This document shows positions 46,158 to 54,710 of a stretch of 64,000 bases of DNA, piece after piece. Both the position numbers and the translations under genes were made by a program. Source of the DNA: Mobilitalea sibirica (GTDB lineage Bacteria > Bacillota > Clostridia > Lachnospirales > Lachnospiraceae); contig NZ_JAEAGR010000010.1 of the NCBI RefSeq assembly GCF_015999265.1, forward strand, positions 78,145 to 142,144, given 5' to 3'. The notes under the pieces are model-generated. The model made no database searches and was not told the DNA's origin. It saw only the letters and a program-made list of their open reading frames with translations. How positions within the stretch are numbered: position 1 is the first letter of the stretch; each line of letters starts with the position of its first letter.

Positions 46158-48020
46158 TTGTCAAGAAACAAGATAGTAAGACATATAATTTTATACGTTA
46201 TTACAGCTATAATATTAGTTAATGTATTTCCTGTAAAACATACGGAAGCATCATCTAAAAAGTATCTTATTATTATTAAGCAGCAAGACGGATCCTATCA
46301 GTATTATGAGGATATGGCCGTTGAAAAGAATAATAATATAATGATAAAGGTAAAGCCCTTTGCAAAGGCGGCAAATATGAGTTATAAGAATGGAAATGGG
46401 AATGGTAAAGGATGTATTATATCAAATCATTTTGGCAAACTAATTTTTACTAGGAATTCAAGAAATTATGTTCTAAAAAGTGATGAGTATTCGATTGATT
46501 ATATATCGAATTATAAGCAGTGTATCATTGATTCTTATAACACAGTGCATTGGTATACATTGTTTTCTTTAATGAGGTGTCGATATTTTAGTGCAGAACG
46601 TGCTCCGGAATTTAAAGCACAAGGTTATTCAGGAGTTATTGTATATAATAATTATGATCGGGATATAACACTTCCAGGCGCAGTCAAAAACGATAGCCCT
46701 GATATAACTCCGGAAATCCATGATTTGATGAGAATTGACCAGACAAATAAAACACAATGTATTACAGCATATTATCAAGCTAAAAATGGTCCAAAACAAG
46801 TAGAGCTCGATTTGACAAAAGTTCTTTTAACATATCAAAAGTATGGGCTTCCAAATGATGGGGTATATGGATTTGGTAATTGTAATAATAATATAGAAAT
46901 AAAAGGAATAGATAAAGATGGGAAATCAGTAGGAATAATCAAGACTGATGGAAAAGAGTTCTTAATTGATTTTCCACAGGCAGTGCGACTTAAAATTACT
47001 GGGGATATTAAGAATCTAATCATAAGCTTTTTTCCGGTAAAACCAATAATTTTAACTAAGTCAGAAGTACTTTCTGTGAATGATATTGATTGGATTTCAC
47101 ACGATGGATATAGTTGGCAATATTTTATACTCCCAGAATATACTCTTTTTAACATGTTTAATTGGAATTATCAGGTTCCAATCCATTTAGAATATAAAAT
47201 TTTAGAAGTTGGAAACTCAGATTCCTTTAATTTTACAGGGGCATTTAAATCATTGACGCTATATCTGGAGAATTCATTGGAGGAACTAAAGGATAAAGAG
47301 GATGATATATTCTTTGAATTCAAAATTATGGATAAGGTGATAGATTTACCAAAAGTAATTGTATATGATGGTAATAATAACTCCATGTCATCTAACTATG
47401 AAACAGAGTTAATTAAGATGATGGATGCTTTAAAGGAGGTAGGTCTTAATACTTATTTTCCTAAAGATAACTGGATAAGTCAATTAAAGGTTATGGTTAA
47501 AGATGGAATTGAAACTGGAGGTGCATCTAATATATCAATCCGGCCTGAGGATACGGATATGAATAATTCATATGATTATATTGTTCATCTCCATGAAATG
47601 ACACACTTTTACGAAGCACAAAAAGCACATTATGGGTTTCTTATTAAGGCATGGGTGGAAGGAAATGCAATTGCTTTAAGCGAAAAAGCCTTAGAATATC
47701 TAGAGATTGATGATGATGGATATTATGAGAATGATTTCAGACTGGATGTGTTAGAAGGCGTAGATAAACAGGATTTTGAAAAGTATTATTTAGAAGTTGA
47801 TGGACATGAAGCATATGCTATTGGATATCATTTTAACAAATACTTAAGAGATTACTATGGGGAAGATATTATTTTTCGAATTCATAAAGCAATATATGAT
47901 GATGATACTACTACTTCGTATTATAAAAATAGTGAAAGCGATAAAGGATTTATAGACTGTATTAAATCGGTTACCTCCCAAACTGTATTTCAGGATTTTG
48001 CTGAGCAGTATCTGAAGTAA
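46158..48020 (+). CDS. Secreted metalloprotease-like protein (HExxH, gluzincin type), unassigned family
   Basis: A 620-residue exported protein that I cannot place in a named family with confidence. It starts with a signal peptide (HIILYVITAIILVNVFPVKHTEA). The segment after it (KYLIIIKQQDGSYQYYED to about residue 120) resembles the stalk/copper-amine-oxidase-N type domains of clostridial surface proteins. The middle (about 180-410) is beta-rich and unassigned. Residues 479-483 are HEMTH, with a glutamate at 501 in WVEGNA, a zinc-peptidase pattern; YAIGYHFNKYLRDYYGEDI follows. This order (HExxH, WxEGxA, then a Gly-Tyr helix) recalls basic-secretory-protein-like peptidases. The start at TTG 46158 follows AAGGGGGTAG. 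It stands alone between two terminators. Confidence 0.6.
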   Translation: MSRNKIVRHIILYVITAIILVNVFPVKHTEASSKKYLIIIKQQDGSYQYYEDMAVEKNNNIMIKVKPFAKAANMSYKNGNGNGKGCIISNHFGKLIFTRNSRNYVLKSDEYSIDYISNYKQCIIDSYNTVHWYTLFSLMRCRYFSAERAPEFKAQGYSGVIVYNNYDRDITLPGAVKNDSPDITPEIHDLMRIDQTNKTQCITAYYQAKNGPKQVELDLTKVLLTYQKYGLPNDGVYGFGNCNNNIEIKGIDKDGKSVGIIKTDGKEFLIDFPQAVRLKITGDIKNLIISFFPVKPIILTKSEVLSVNDIDWISHDGYSWQYFILPEYTLFNMFNWNYQVPIHLEYKILEVGNSDSFNFTGAFKSLTLYLENSLEELKDKEDDIFFEFKIMDKVIDLPKVIVYDGNNNSMSSNYETELIKMMDALKEVGLNTYFPKDNWISQLKVMVKDGIETGGASNISIRPEDTDMNNSYDYIVHLHEMTHFYEAQKAHYGFLIKAWVEGNAIALSEKALEYLEIDDDGYYENDFRLDVLEGVDKQDFEKYYLEVDGHEAYAIGYHFNKYLRDYYGEDIIFRIHKAIYDDDTTTSYYKNSESDKGFIDCIKSVTSQTVFQDFAEQYLK

Positions 48021-48048
48021 TTATTTTAATAGGCAGTTTACCTTTAAT

Positions 48049-48118
48049 AATATGCTCCGATTGTGGCAGACAGTTGATATTAAAAACTGTTTATCGTAAT
48101 AAGGAGCATATTTTTATT
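48049..48118 (+). terminator. Rho-independent terminator
   Basis: ATATGCTCC at 48050-48058 pairs with GGAGCATAT at 48103-48111 around an inner ACAGTT/AACTGT stem, followed by TTTT. It ends the metalloprotease transcript. Confidence 0.75.
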
Positions 48119-48314
48119 ATGGAATAATAGAATATTACTCATACTTTTATAATCTTTATGGAAGTAAATAAGATAAGAATACTACTTTATGTTTTACAGA
48201 GTTTATTTTAGTATTGGATATTTAAGCCAAGTATTGTATTATATAACTGTCCGATTACTATTATTAGAATGCAAATAATAATAAAACAATTAAAATACTG
48301 AATGTTTTTTTGAT

Positions 48315-48470
48315 TTGACAGCTGTTTATAAATTTAGAGAAAAGTTTCTTGATGAACTTGAATATTTCTGTCAGTACAATAGAAAAACTTTATGGGAAAG
48401 TGATTTGACTATATTAATCAAGCATAGATTGATGAAAGGAAAGCTTATGAAAAGAGTTTTTTTTTTATAA
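48315..48470 (+). other. Unexplained open frame ahead of the lipoprotein gene
   Basis: From TTG 48315 the frame reads LTAVYKFREKFLDELEYFC, then QYNRKTLWESDLTILIKHRL, and runs through the lipoprotein start ATG into the T10 tract before stopping at 48468-48470. The composition looks protein-like, but there is no ribosome site and no recognised family. It may be the relic of a gene once upstream. The rest of the 48121-48446 gap holds nothing I can support. Confidence 0.25.
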
Positions 48471-49138
48471 TTTCATTCGTACTAATCGTATTTATTCCAT
48501 CGTGTAGTTCTAAAAATAACGTGGAAAGAACGGTTGATGATAGCATGAATAAAATCAACACGATAACTCCTACGACTACAATTGGCCAATCAGAAATCAC
48601 ATTAACAGATGAAGAAACGTTGAATGTAGAGGAATTATTAGATTATAAACAGATTAAGAAAAAAATTGATGCATTTGTGAAGGATTTAGATTCAAATAAC
48701 AATTTAAATAAAAAAACAGTGGAACTGAGCGGTGTATCAACCGAAGGAGGAGAACTAAACGGATATTATTCAGTGGATGAATTAAAGTATATCACTGCCG
48801 ATATCTATGGTGAAATGGGCAGATTACATTATAAGATTTATTATGTTGATACGTCTGTCATCTTTATAAATAAGCTTTTAGTTAATTATAGTGAGCCTAT
48901 CTATGTGGAAGGATTTAAGGAAACGGATTATAAAGAAGAGAGCTATGTTATAATTAATGATGAAATATATAATTATAATGATAAATTAGATATTGTAAAT
49001 GGAGAAGTGGCGGATAAGTATATAGCTATGCTACAGGAATATGAGCAAATTATTGATCATGACATGGTCAATAAAGATAATAATAAAGATGATAATAAAG
49101 ATGATAATAAAGATGATTATAAAGATATAATTGATTAA
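48447..49138 (+). CDS. Lipoprotein gene out of frame at a T10 tract
   Basis: ATG 48447, preceded by GAAAGGAAAG, begins MKRVFF and then meets ten T residues (48457-48466). As written the frame stops at once (48468). Adding one T joins it to IISFVLIVFIPSCSSKN..., a lipoprotein signal peptide with lipobox IPSC, and to the 205-codon frame that runs from a GTG at 48521 to 49138. The mature part is acidic, of unknown function, and ends in DNKDD repeats. The tract length makes phase variation, transcriptional slippage or a sequencing error all possible. If truly fixed at T10, the gene is off or broken. I do not recognise the mature domain. Confidence 0.6.
49070..49126 (+). repeat. 12-bp coding tandem repeat (AATAAAGATGAT)
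   Basis: Four units of AATAAAGATGAT, the first with AAT in the last position, plus a partial unit, encode the NKDD/DNKD tail of the lipoprotein. Repeat number could vary without breaking the frame. Confidence 0.8.
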
Positions 49139-49180
49139 ATAATCCGTTCAAATAATATATCTTAGATAAAGGAGATCAGA

Positions 49181-50119
49181 ATGAAATACACAGATTTACT
49201 TAAAATGACCATCAAATTATATAACGAAGGTAAGTACATAGTGGCATATCAATTTTTAACAGAAAGTGCTAGTAAGGTTACCGATCATGATGCACACATT
49301 TACATGCTACGGTTTTGTATCGCCAGTATGGCAGGTCTTACTGATCAGGCATTACAGATTATGAAGGAAGCTATTATCGATAAAGGCTACTGGTACTCCT
49401 ATGATTATCTTTATGCGGAAGAGGATTTATTATCAATTAGAGACCACAGTGATTTTAAAGAGATGGCGAAAGTTTGTAAGGAAAGAGAGCTGGCTGCGAA
49501 GGAGCTAACGGAATCAGAGCTTGTGATCATTACACCGAAAGAATATAGCCAACAGAAGAAGTATCCCTTAATGATGATCCTTCATGGGAATGGTCAGAAT
49601 AACAGGATAGCCAGAGAGGATTGGTTAGTTTCTGTCCAGAGTGATTATATTCTGGCTTTTCCTCAGTCCTCACAGGTACAATTTTCAGATTCCTATGTCT
49701 GGAATGATTATATAAAGGGTTGTAGGGAAGTGAAAGGTCATTTTAATAGGGTCTTCACCGAGTATTCTGTTCATAGGGAAGATGTGATTATTGGTGGTTT
49801 TTCAGCCGGAACCAGAACCGCGCTATATTCTGTTTTAAATGATAGTGTGAATGTAAAAGGACTCATACTGAATGGTTGTTGGCTACCGGAACTGGATGAG
49901 TGGAAGCCTCTATTTGATAAACTAAAGAACAAAAGAATTAAAAGTTATATTACTTGCGGTGATCAGGATGAGATTAGTCTGGAGAGTACCAAAAAGCTAG
50001 TGAATATTCTTAAAGAAAAGGGAATTGATTATAAATATAGACTTATTAAGGATATGGGACATGATTTTCCGGAGAATTTTAATGAGTATATGAGAGAAGC
50101 GATAGAGTTTATTAAATAG
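49181..50119 (+). CDS. Alpha/beta hydrolase (esterase/phospholipase type)
   Basis: A 312-residue cytosolic protein. Residues 1-105 are helical and TPR-like (GKYIVAYQFLTESA..., AGLTDQALQIMKEAI). From about 113 comes an alpha/beta hydrolase domain of the dienelactone-hydrolase/carboxylesterase kind: LMMILHGNGQN (oxyanion region), GFSAGT with nucleophile Ser 208, the acid in CGDQDE, and the histidine in DMGHDFP. All three catalytic residues are present. The substrate is unknown. Start ATG 49181 follows AAAGGAG. It is 42 bases after the lipoprotein gene and may share its transcript. Confidence 0.8.
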   Translation: MKYTDLLKMTIKLYNEGKYIVAYQFLTESASKVTDHDAHIYMLRFCIASMAGLTDQALQIMKEAIIDKGYWYSYDYLYAEEDLLSIRDHSDFKEMAKVCKERELAAKELTESELVIITPKEYSQQKKYPLMMILHGNGQNNRIAREDWLVSVQSDYILAFPQSSQVQFSDSYVWNDYIKGCREVKGHFNRVFTEYSVHREDVIIGGFSAGTRTALYSVLNDSVNVKGLILNGCWLPELDEWKPLFDKLKNKRIKSYITCGDQDEISLESTKKLVNILKEKGIDYKYRLIKDMGHDFPENFNEYMREAIEFIK

Positions 50120-50174
50120 ATATTATAGATTGGGCATGTTTTTTCAACAGGGAAGAGGTATTCTAATAAATCGA

Positions 50175-50268
50175 TTGTTCAAAAAGCATATTAATATTGA
50201 TATTACTATGTAATGTGATTTCAGCATGTGATAAGGAAGAAGAACCAGCCAGTGTTGATAGAGAGTGA
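50175..50268 (+). pseudogene. Relic of a lipoprotein signal peptide
   Basis: A TTG-started frame gives MFKKHI, and a neighbouring frame gives ILILLCNVISACDKEEEPAS before a stop. Joined by a frameshift near 50190 they form a typical lipoprotein start with lipobox ISAC. Nothing of a mature protein follows. Confidence 0.4.
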
Positions 50269-50305
50269 TGAAAGCACTTCATAACCGGAGATACAAGTTA
50301 TAATT

Positions 50306-50330
50306 TAGGTCAGCTTTGCTGACCTTTTTT
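50306..50330 (+). terminator. Rho-independent terminator
   Basis: AGGTCAGC and GCTGACCT form a perfect stem with a TTT loop, followed by TTTTTT. Confidence 0.85.
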
Positions 50331-50432
50331 GTGAAAGATTATATCAAATATCTCTTGGAAACATATAAAAAGTTGTGTATCATAGAACTAACGAATAAAA
50401 GATATCATAAATAAGTGAAGGAGTCGATGAAC

Positions 50433-51200
50433 ATGAACGAGGTTATGCAACAGATAAAGGAGAGAAAATCCGTCAGGGTTTTTAAAAATAAACCAATACG
50501 AAACGAGATAAAGAAGGAAATCATAGGTTCTGCTATGGAAGCTCCAACAGCAGGGGCTATGATGCTATATAGTATATTGGACATCAAAGACCAAGAGCTA
50601 AAGGATACCCTTGCCGTCTTATGTGATAATCAACCCTTTATTGCAAAAGCTCCCATGGTACTTATCTTTCTTGCGGATTACCAGAGATGGTATGATGCCT
50701 TTTGCTTCGAAGACTGTAATCCCAGAAAGCCGGGAGAGGGAGATGCTTTGTTAGCCTGTGCGGATGCGATTATAGCGGCCCAGAATACGGTGGTAGCTGC
50801 CCAGTCTTATGGAATCGGTTCCTGCTACATCGGTGATATTCTGGAAAACTGTGAAGCAGTAAGAGAGCTATTGGAGTTGCCGGAATACGTTATACCTGCC
50901 GCAATGTTGGTATACGGTTATCCGGTAGAAAGTCAACTGGAGCGTAAAAAACCGGTACGCTTTGAGAAAGAGTACATAGTTTTTGATAATAAATATCACA
51001 GAATTACGAAGGAAGATCATGAAAAGATGCATCGGATTAGACATGAAAAGGCCGGCCTTCCGGATAGGAATATGAATGAATATCTAAAGGCTTTTTGTAA
51101 CCGTAAGTATATGTCGGATTTTTCATTGGAGATGAATCGTTCGGCTTCAGAATATCTTAAGAATTTTAAAACAAATGACAAAAATGATATGAATGGGTAA
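50433..51200 (+). CDS. Nitroreductase-family FMN oxidoreductase
   Basis: A 255-residue flavoprotein of the nitroreductase superfamily. It starts with QIKERKSVRVFKNKPI (phosphate-binding Arg-Ser-x-Arg), continues with EAPTAGAMMLYSI, has the AAQNTVVAAQSYGIGSCYIGDI block (about 115-138), and AAMLVYGYP near 165. The natural substrate is unknown. A C-terminal extension (about 195-255) is basic and helical and is not part of the FMN core. ATG 50433 is chosen because GAAGGAG lies 9 bases ahead; ATG 50427 and GTG 50415 are too close to or upstream of that site. Confidence 0.88.
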   Translation: MNEVMQQIKERKSVRVFKNKPIRNEIKKEIIGSAMEAPTAGAMMLYSILDIKDQELKDTLAVLCDNQPFIAKAPMVLIFLADYQRWYDAFCFEDCNPRKPGEGDALLACADAIIAAQNTVVAAQSYGIGSCYIGDILENCEAVRELLELPEYVIPAAMLVYGYPVESQLERKKPVRFEKEYIVFDNKYHRITKEDHEKMHRIRHEKAGLPDRNMNEYLKAFCNRKYMSDFSLEMNRSASEYLKNFKTNDKNDMNG

Positions 51201-51254
51201 CAACATATCACTTTCGTTATTAAAATGACTGTTAATAATATTATAGCCATAAAT

Positions 51255-51296
51255 AAAAAACAGGACATAGGCAACCCCTATGTTCTGTTTTTTATT
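51255..51296 (+). terminator. Rho-independent terminator
   Basis: AAAAAACAG-ACATAG pairs with CTATGT-CTGTTTTTT over a short loop. It separates the nitroreductase gene from the iron importer operon. Confidence 0.85.
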
Positions 51297-51566
51297 TATA
51301 TAGTTTGTGAAGAGTTAAATGTGTATTGTATAAGCAATTTTACTGAGAGAACACGTTTGCTTATTATTGGAATTCTATGTTGATCCGATTTTATATATTC
51401 TTAGATTTGTATTAAGATAGAAGAGGTAAATTATTATAATTAGAATAATAGATAAGTTATTTATAAGATGAATTGAAATTTTATATTTGTTAAAAAGCTA
51501 ACAGAATATGATATGATAGTTAGGTTTTTGTTAACGCATAATTTTGATATATAAGGTAAATTTATG

Positions 51567-51595
51567 TTGACATTAGAATTGGGAGCCATTATAAT
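51567..51595 (+). promoter_or_regulatory. Consensus sigma-A promoter of the iron importer operon
   Basis: TTGACA at 51567-51572 and TATAAT at 51590-51595 are separated by exactly 17 bases, a perfect consensus, 70 bases ahead of the first start codon. Such a strong promoter is what one expects under tight repression. Confidence 0.8.
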
Positions 51596-51602
51596 GGCTA
51601 TA

Positions 51603-51621
51603 AATGATAATGAATATCATT
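51603..51621 (+). promoter_or_regulatory. Fur box
   Basis: AATGATA at 51603-51609 and TATCATT at 51615-51621 form an inverted repeat around ATGAA, matching the 19-bp ferric-uptake-regulator operator. It covers the expected transcription start, so iron-loaded Fur would block the promoter. Repressor identity is inference. Confidence 0.75.
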
Positions 51622-51663
51622 ACCATATTATGTATTATGGTTGCAGGAAATGGAGGTTAGAGT

Positions 51664-52515
51664 ATGGTTCGCCTATATACAGATGATATATCAATCGGTT
51701 ACGGAGAACGCCTGGTGGTTAAAAACTTAAGCATCAGTATACCGGATCACAAGATTACTACGATTATAGGCTCGAACGGTTGTGGTAAATCAACATTATT
51801 AAAAGCGATTAGCCGAATCATTCCTCATCAATCAGGGGCAGTCTATCTAGATGGAAAGGATATCGTGAAGGAGAACACGAAAGTCCTAGCCCGTAAGATG
51901 GCTATATTACCCCAGACACCGGAGGGCGCAGCCGGTTTAACTGTGGGTGAATTGGTATCATATGGACGGTTTCCTTACCAAAAAGGGTTTGGAAGGCTTA
52001 CAAAAAAGGATTATGAGGTAATTGAATGGGCCCTGGATGTAACCGGTACGAAGGATTATAAACACAAAAGTGTGGATGCTTTATCCGGAGGGCAAAGGCA
52101 AAGGGTATGGATAGCAATGGCTTTGGCTCAGGAAACAGATATTATTTTGTTAGACGAACCGACGACGTATTTAGACATGGCACATCAACTGGAGGTTTTA
52201 GAGCTTTTGAAAAAGCTTAATGCCGAACAGGGAAGAACTATCGTGATGGTGCTTCATGAGATAAATCAGGCCGCCCGATTTTCTGATTATATTATTGCTC
52301 TTAAGGATGGTAATATCGTGAAAGCAGGAGAGTGTGACGAAGTCATAAATCGTGAGGTATTAAAAAAAGTATTTCACATTGATGCTCAGATAGGACGGGA
52401 TCCCAGGTGGGACAAACCGGTATGTATTACATATAACTTAATTAAAGGAGAAAAAGAAAATGAAGAAAACTTGGATATTAATAACTATTCTGCTTATCAG
52501 TGTGCTGGCTTTTAG
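51664..52515 (+). CDS. Iron-siderophore-type ABC transporter ATPase
   Basis: FecE/FepC-type ATPase of an iron-complex importer. 283 residues: Walker A GSNGCGKST (about 37-45), Q-loop ILPQTPEG, signature LSGGQRQR, Walker B IILLDEPTTYLD and the switch histidine in VLHEINQAA. Start ATG 51664 follows GGAGG. The last 19 codons overlap the start of the binding-protein gene in another frame and look non-homologous (ENLDINNYSAYQC), so an ancestral stop may have been lost. First gene of a Fur-box-controlled operon. Confidence 0.92.
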   Translation: MVRLYTDDISIGYGERLVVKNLSISIPDHKITTIIGSNGCGKSTLLKAISRIIPHQSGAVYLDGKDIVKENTKVLARKMAILPQTPEGAAGLTVGELVSYGRFPYQKGFGRLTKKDYEVIEWALDVTGTKDYKHKSVDALSGGQRQRVWIAMALAQETDIILLDEPTTYLDMAHQLEVLELLKKLNAEQGRTIVMVLHEINQAARFSDYIIALKDGNIVKAGECDEVINREVLKKVFHIDAQIGRDPRWDKPVCITYNLIKGEKENEENLDINNYSAYQCAGF

Positions 52516-53494
52516 TGCCTGCAGTAAGCAAAATTCAGATACAAAGGATGCAACAGATGTGAATGAAACTGAGACTAAAACAGACGCAAATAACAAGACA
52601 GAAGCAGATGACAAAACAGAAGATACGACAGTTGTAGAAAATGCTGATGATGAAAATCAGACTGCTGATGCAGCACTAACAATAATATATGAATCCGAGG
52701 AAGGACCTATTGAGGTTCCTGCTGACCCGAAGAGAATCGTTGTTCTTAATTCTTTCGTTTCAGGTAGTGTTATGGCTTTTGATACAGATATTGTAGGTGT
52801 TGATTCCTGGGCGATGGCAAATCCCAGATATGCTCCTTTCCTTGAGGAGGCAGTGGAAGTATCCGATCAAGGTCTGGAAAAAATTATTGAGCTTAACCCA
52901 GACCTTATCATAGCTGCACCGACCAATAATAACATTGATAAATTAAAGCAGATTGCTCCTACGGTGGTTTATACCTATGGGAAAGTGGATTATCTGACTC
53001 AGATATTAGAGGTTGGTAAGCTTTTAAACCGAGGTGAAGAAGCACAGGCATGGATTGATGACTTTAAAGCCAGAGCACAAAAAGCGGGAGAGGATGTAAA
53101 AGCTGTCATTGGTGATGAGGCAACGATTTCTGTTGTGGAAAGCTTTGAAAAACAGCTTTATGTATTCGGTGATAATTGGGGTCGTGGTACCGAGATTATC
53201 TATCAGGAGATGAAACTTAACATGCCTGAGAAAGTCAAGGAAATGGCTCTGGAAGCAGGCTACTATGCATTATCTCCTGAGGTATTACCGGAATATGCGG
53301 GTGACTATGTGATCTTTAGTAAGAATGCCAGTGCAGATAATTCTTTCCAGGAAACAGAAACCTATCAGAATATTCCTGCTGTGAAGAATAACAGAGTATT
53401 TGAATTTGATGCAGCAGAATTTTATTTTAATGATCCGATTACTTTGGATTATCAATTACAGGCCTTTACGGATTATCTATTAGGAAGCGAATAA
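52460..53494 (+). CDS. Iron-complex substrate-binding lipoprotein
   Basis: FecB/YclQ-type periplasmic-binding fold lipoprotein capturing a ferric siderophore or similar chelate outside the membrane. 344 residues: signal peptide with lipobox AFSAC (about 17-21), an acidic K/T/D/N-rich spacer (about 22-70), and the binding domain with PADPKRIVVLNSF, IIELNPDLIIAAP and NRVFEFD. The ligand cannot be told from sequence. The start ATG 52460 follows AAAGGAG and lies inside the ATPase gene by 56 bases. Lgt encoded at 25939 would lipidate it. Confidence 0.9.
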   Translation: MKKTWILITILLISVLAFSACSKQNSDTKDATDVNETETKTDANNKTEADDKTEDTTVVENADDENQTADAALTIIYESEEGPIEVPADPKRIVVLNSFVSGSVMAFDTDIVGVDSWAMANPRYAPFLEEAVEVSDQGLEKIIELNPDLIIAAPTNNNIDKLKQIAPTVVYTYGKVDYLTQILEVGKLLNRGEEAQAWIDDFKARAQKAGEDVKAVIGDEATISVVESFEKQLYVFGDNWGRGTEIIYQEMKLNMPEKVKEMALEAGYYALSPEVLPEYAGDYVIFSKNASADNSFQETETYQNIPAVKNNRVFEFDAAEFYFNDPITLDYQLQAFTDYLLGSE

Positions 53495-53696
53495 TCCGCT
53501 TACAGATGATACATTGGTATATCTAGCATTTAACATATTGATTAAAAGGTCAATATCTAAATATAGAATATATAATCAAAATAATTTTCATATAGAAGAT
53601 TGATTAATCGAAATCTAATAGTAATTTTAGTGTTTATATTAAATATATAACAGGATATTACTACGAAGGAAAACAAAAGAGAGGTGAGGATGGTAT

Positions 53697-54710
53697 ATGA
53701 AAAATATAAAAACCAAAGCGGTCAGCCTTTTTGGTATAAAACTAATCCTGGCAATCATATTTTTCATAGGTTCCTTTCTTGCGGCGATGGTTTTTGGAGC
53801 TGCCGATATATCAATTAATGATGTATGGTTGGCTCTTACGACAAATTCAACGAAAGATAGCGTTCTCATCCTCAAGGAAATACGTTTACCCAGAGAAATC
53901 GCGGCAATCTTTGTGGGAGCTGCCCTAGGAGTATCGGGAGCGGTGATGCAGGGTCTTACCAAAAACCCTCTGGCAGACCCGGGACTTTTAGGCCTTACGG
54001 CGGGAGCTAATGCGGCCCTAGCAATAACCATTGTCTTTTTCTCTACAGCGAACTATCTGACGATTATGATTGCTTGTTTTATCGGTGCAGGTATTGGTGC
54101 TATCTTAGTCATAGGAACTGGGTCAATTCGAAGGGGTGGCTTTTCCCCTCTTCGGATTGTACTGGCAGGTGCTGCGGTTTCTACATTTCTGCAAGCAATT
54201 GCCGAAGGAATTGGAATTTATTTTAAGATATCAAAGGAAGTATCTATGTGGACCTCCGGAGGACTACTTGGAACTTCATGGGAGCAGTTAAGACTGATAG
54301 TTCCTTTTATTGTAATAGGTATTTTGATTTCACTGATGCTGTCAAGGCAGCTTACCATACTTAGCCTTAGTGAGGAAGTAGCAGTTGGGTTAGGACAGAA
54401 AACAACGAAAATCAAACTAATCTTATTCTTTGTCACCATATTACTGGCAGGGGCTTCGGTTGCTTTGGTTGGTAACATGGCATTTATAGGACTCATTATT
54501 CCTCATATTGTAAGAGCTATTGTTGGGACGGATTATCGTTTTATTCTGCCTATGTCAGGGGTTCTTGGTGCATCCTTTTTACTGCTGGCTGATACCTTGG
54601 GAAGAACGATTAATGCTCCTTATGAAACCCCGGTAGCAGCAATCGTATCTATGCTTGGATTTCCGTTCTTTCTTTATATTGTACATAAAGGGGGGAAGGC
54701 ATTCTCATGA
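53697..54710 (+). CDS. Iron-complex ABC transporter permease (FecCD family), first subunit
   Basis: A 337-residue FecCD-family permease with about ten membrane helices. LPREIAAIFVGAALGVSGAVMQGLTKNPLADPGLLGL is the family's core N-terminal block, and GFIG-type loop residues appear in GNMAFIGLIIPHIVRAIVG, which contacts the ATPase. Start ATG 53697 follows GAGGTGAGGA. A 200-base gap separates it from the binding-protein gene; no terminator is visible there, so one operon is likely. Its stop overlaps the next gene's ATG. Confidence 0.92.
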   Translation: MKNIKTKAVSLFGIKLILAIIFFIGSFLAAMVFGAADISINDVWLALTTNSTKDSVLILKEIRLPREIAAIFVGAALGVSGAVMQGLTKNPLADPGLLGLTAGANAALAITIVFFSTANYLTIMIACFIGAGIGAILVIGTGSIRRGGFSPLRIVLAGAAVSTFLQAIAEGIGIYFKISKEVSMWTSGGLLGTSWEQLRLIVPFIVIGILISLMLSRQLTILSLSEEVAVGLGQKTTKIKLILFFVTILLAGASVALVGNMAFIGLIIPHIVRAIVGTDYRFILPMSGVLGASFLLLADTLGRTINAPYETPVAAIVSMLGFPFFLYIVHKGGKAFS

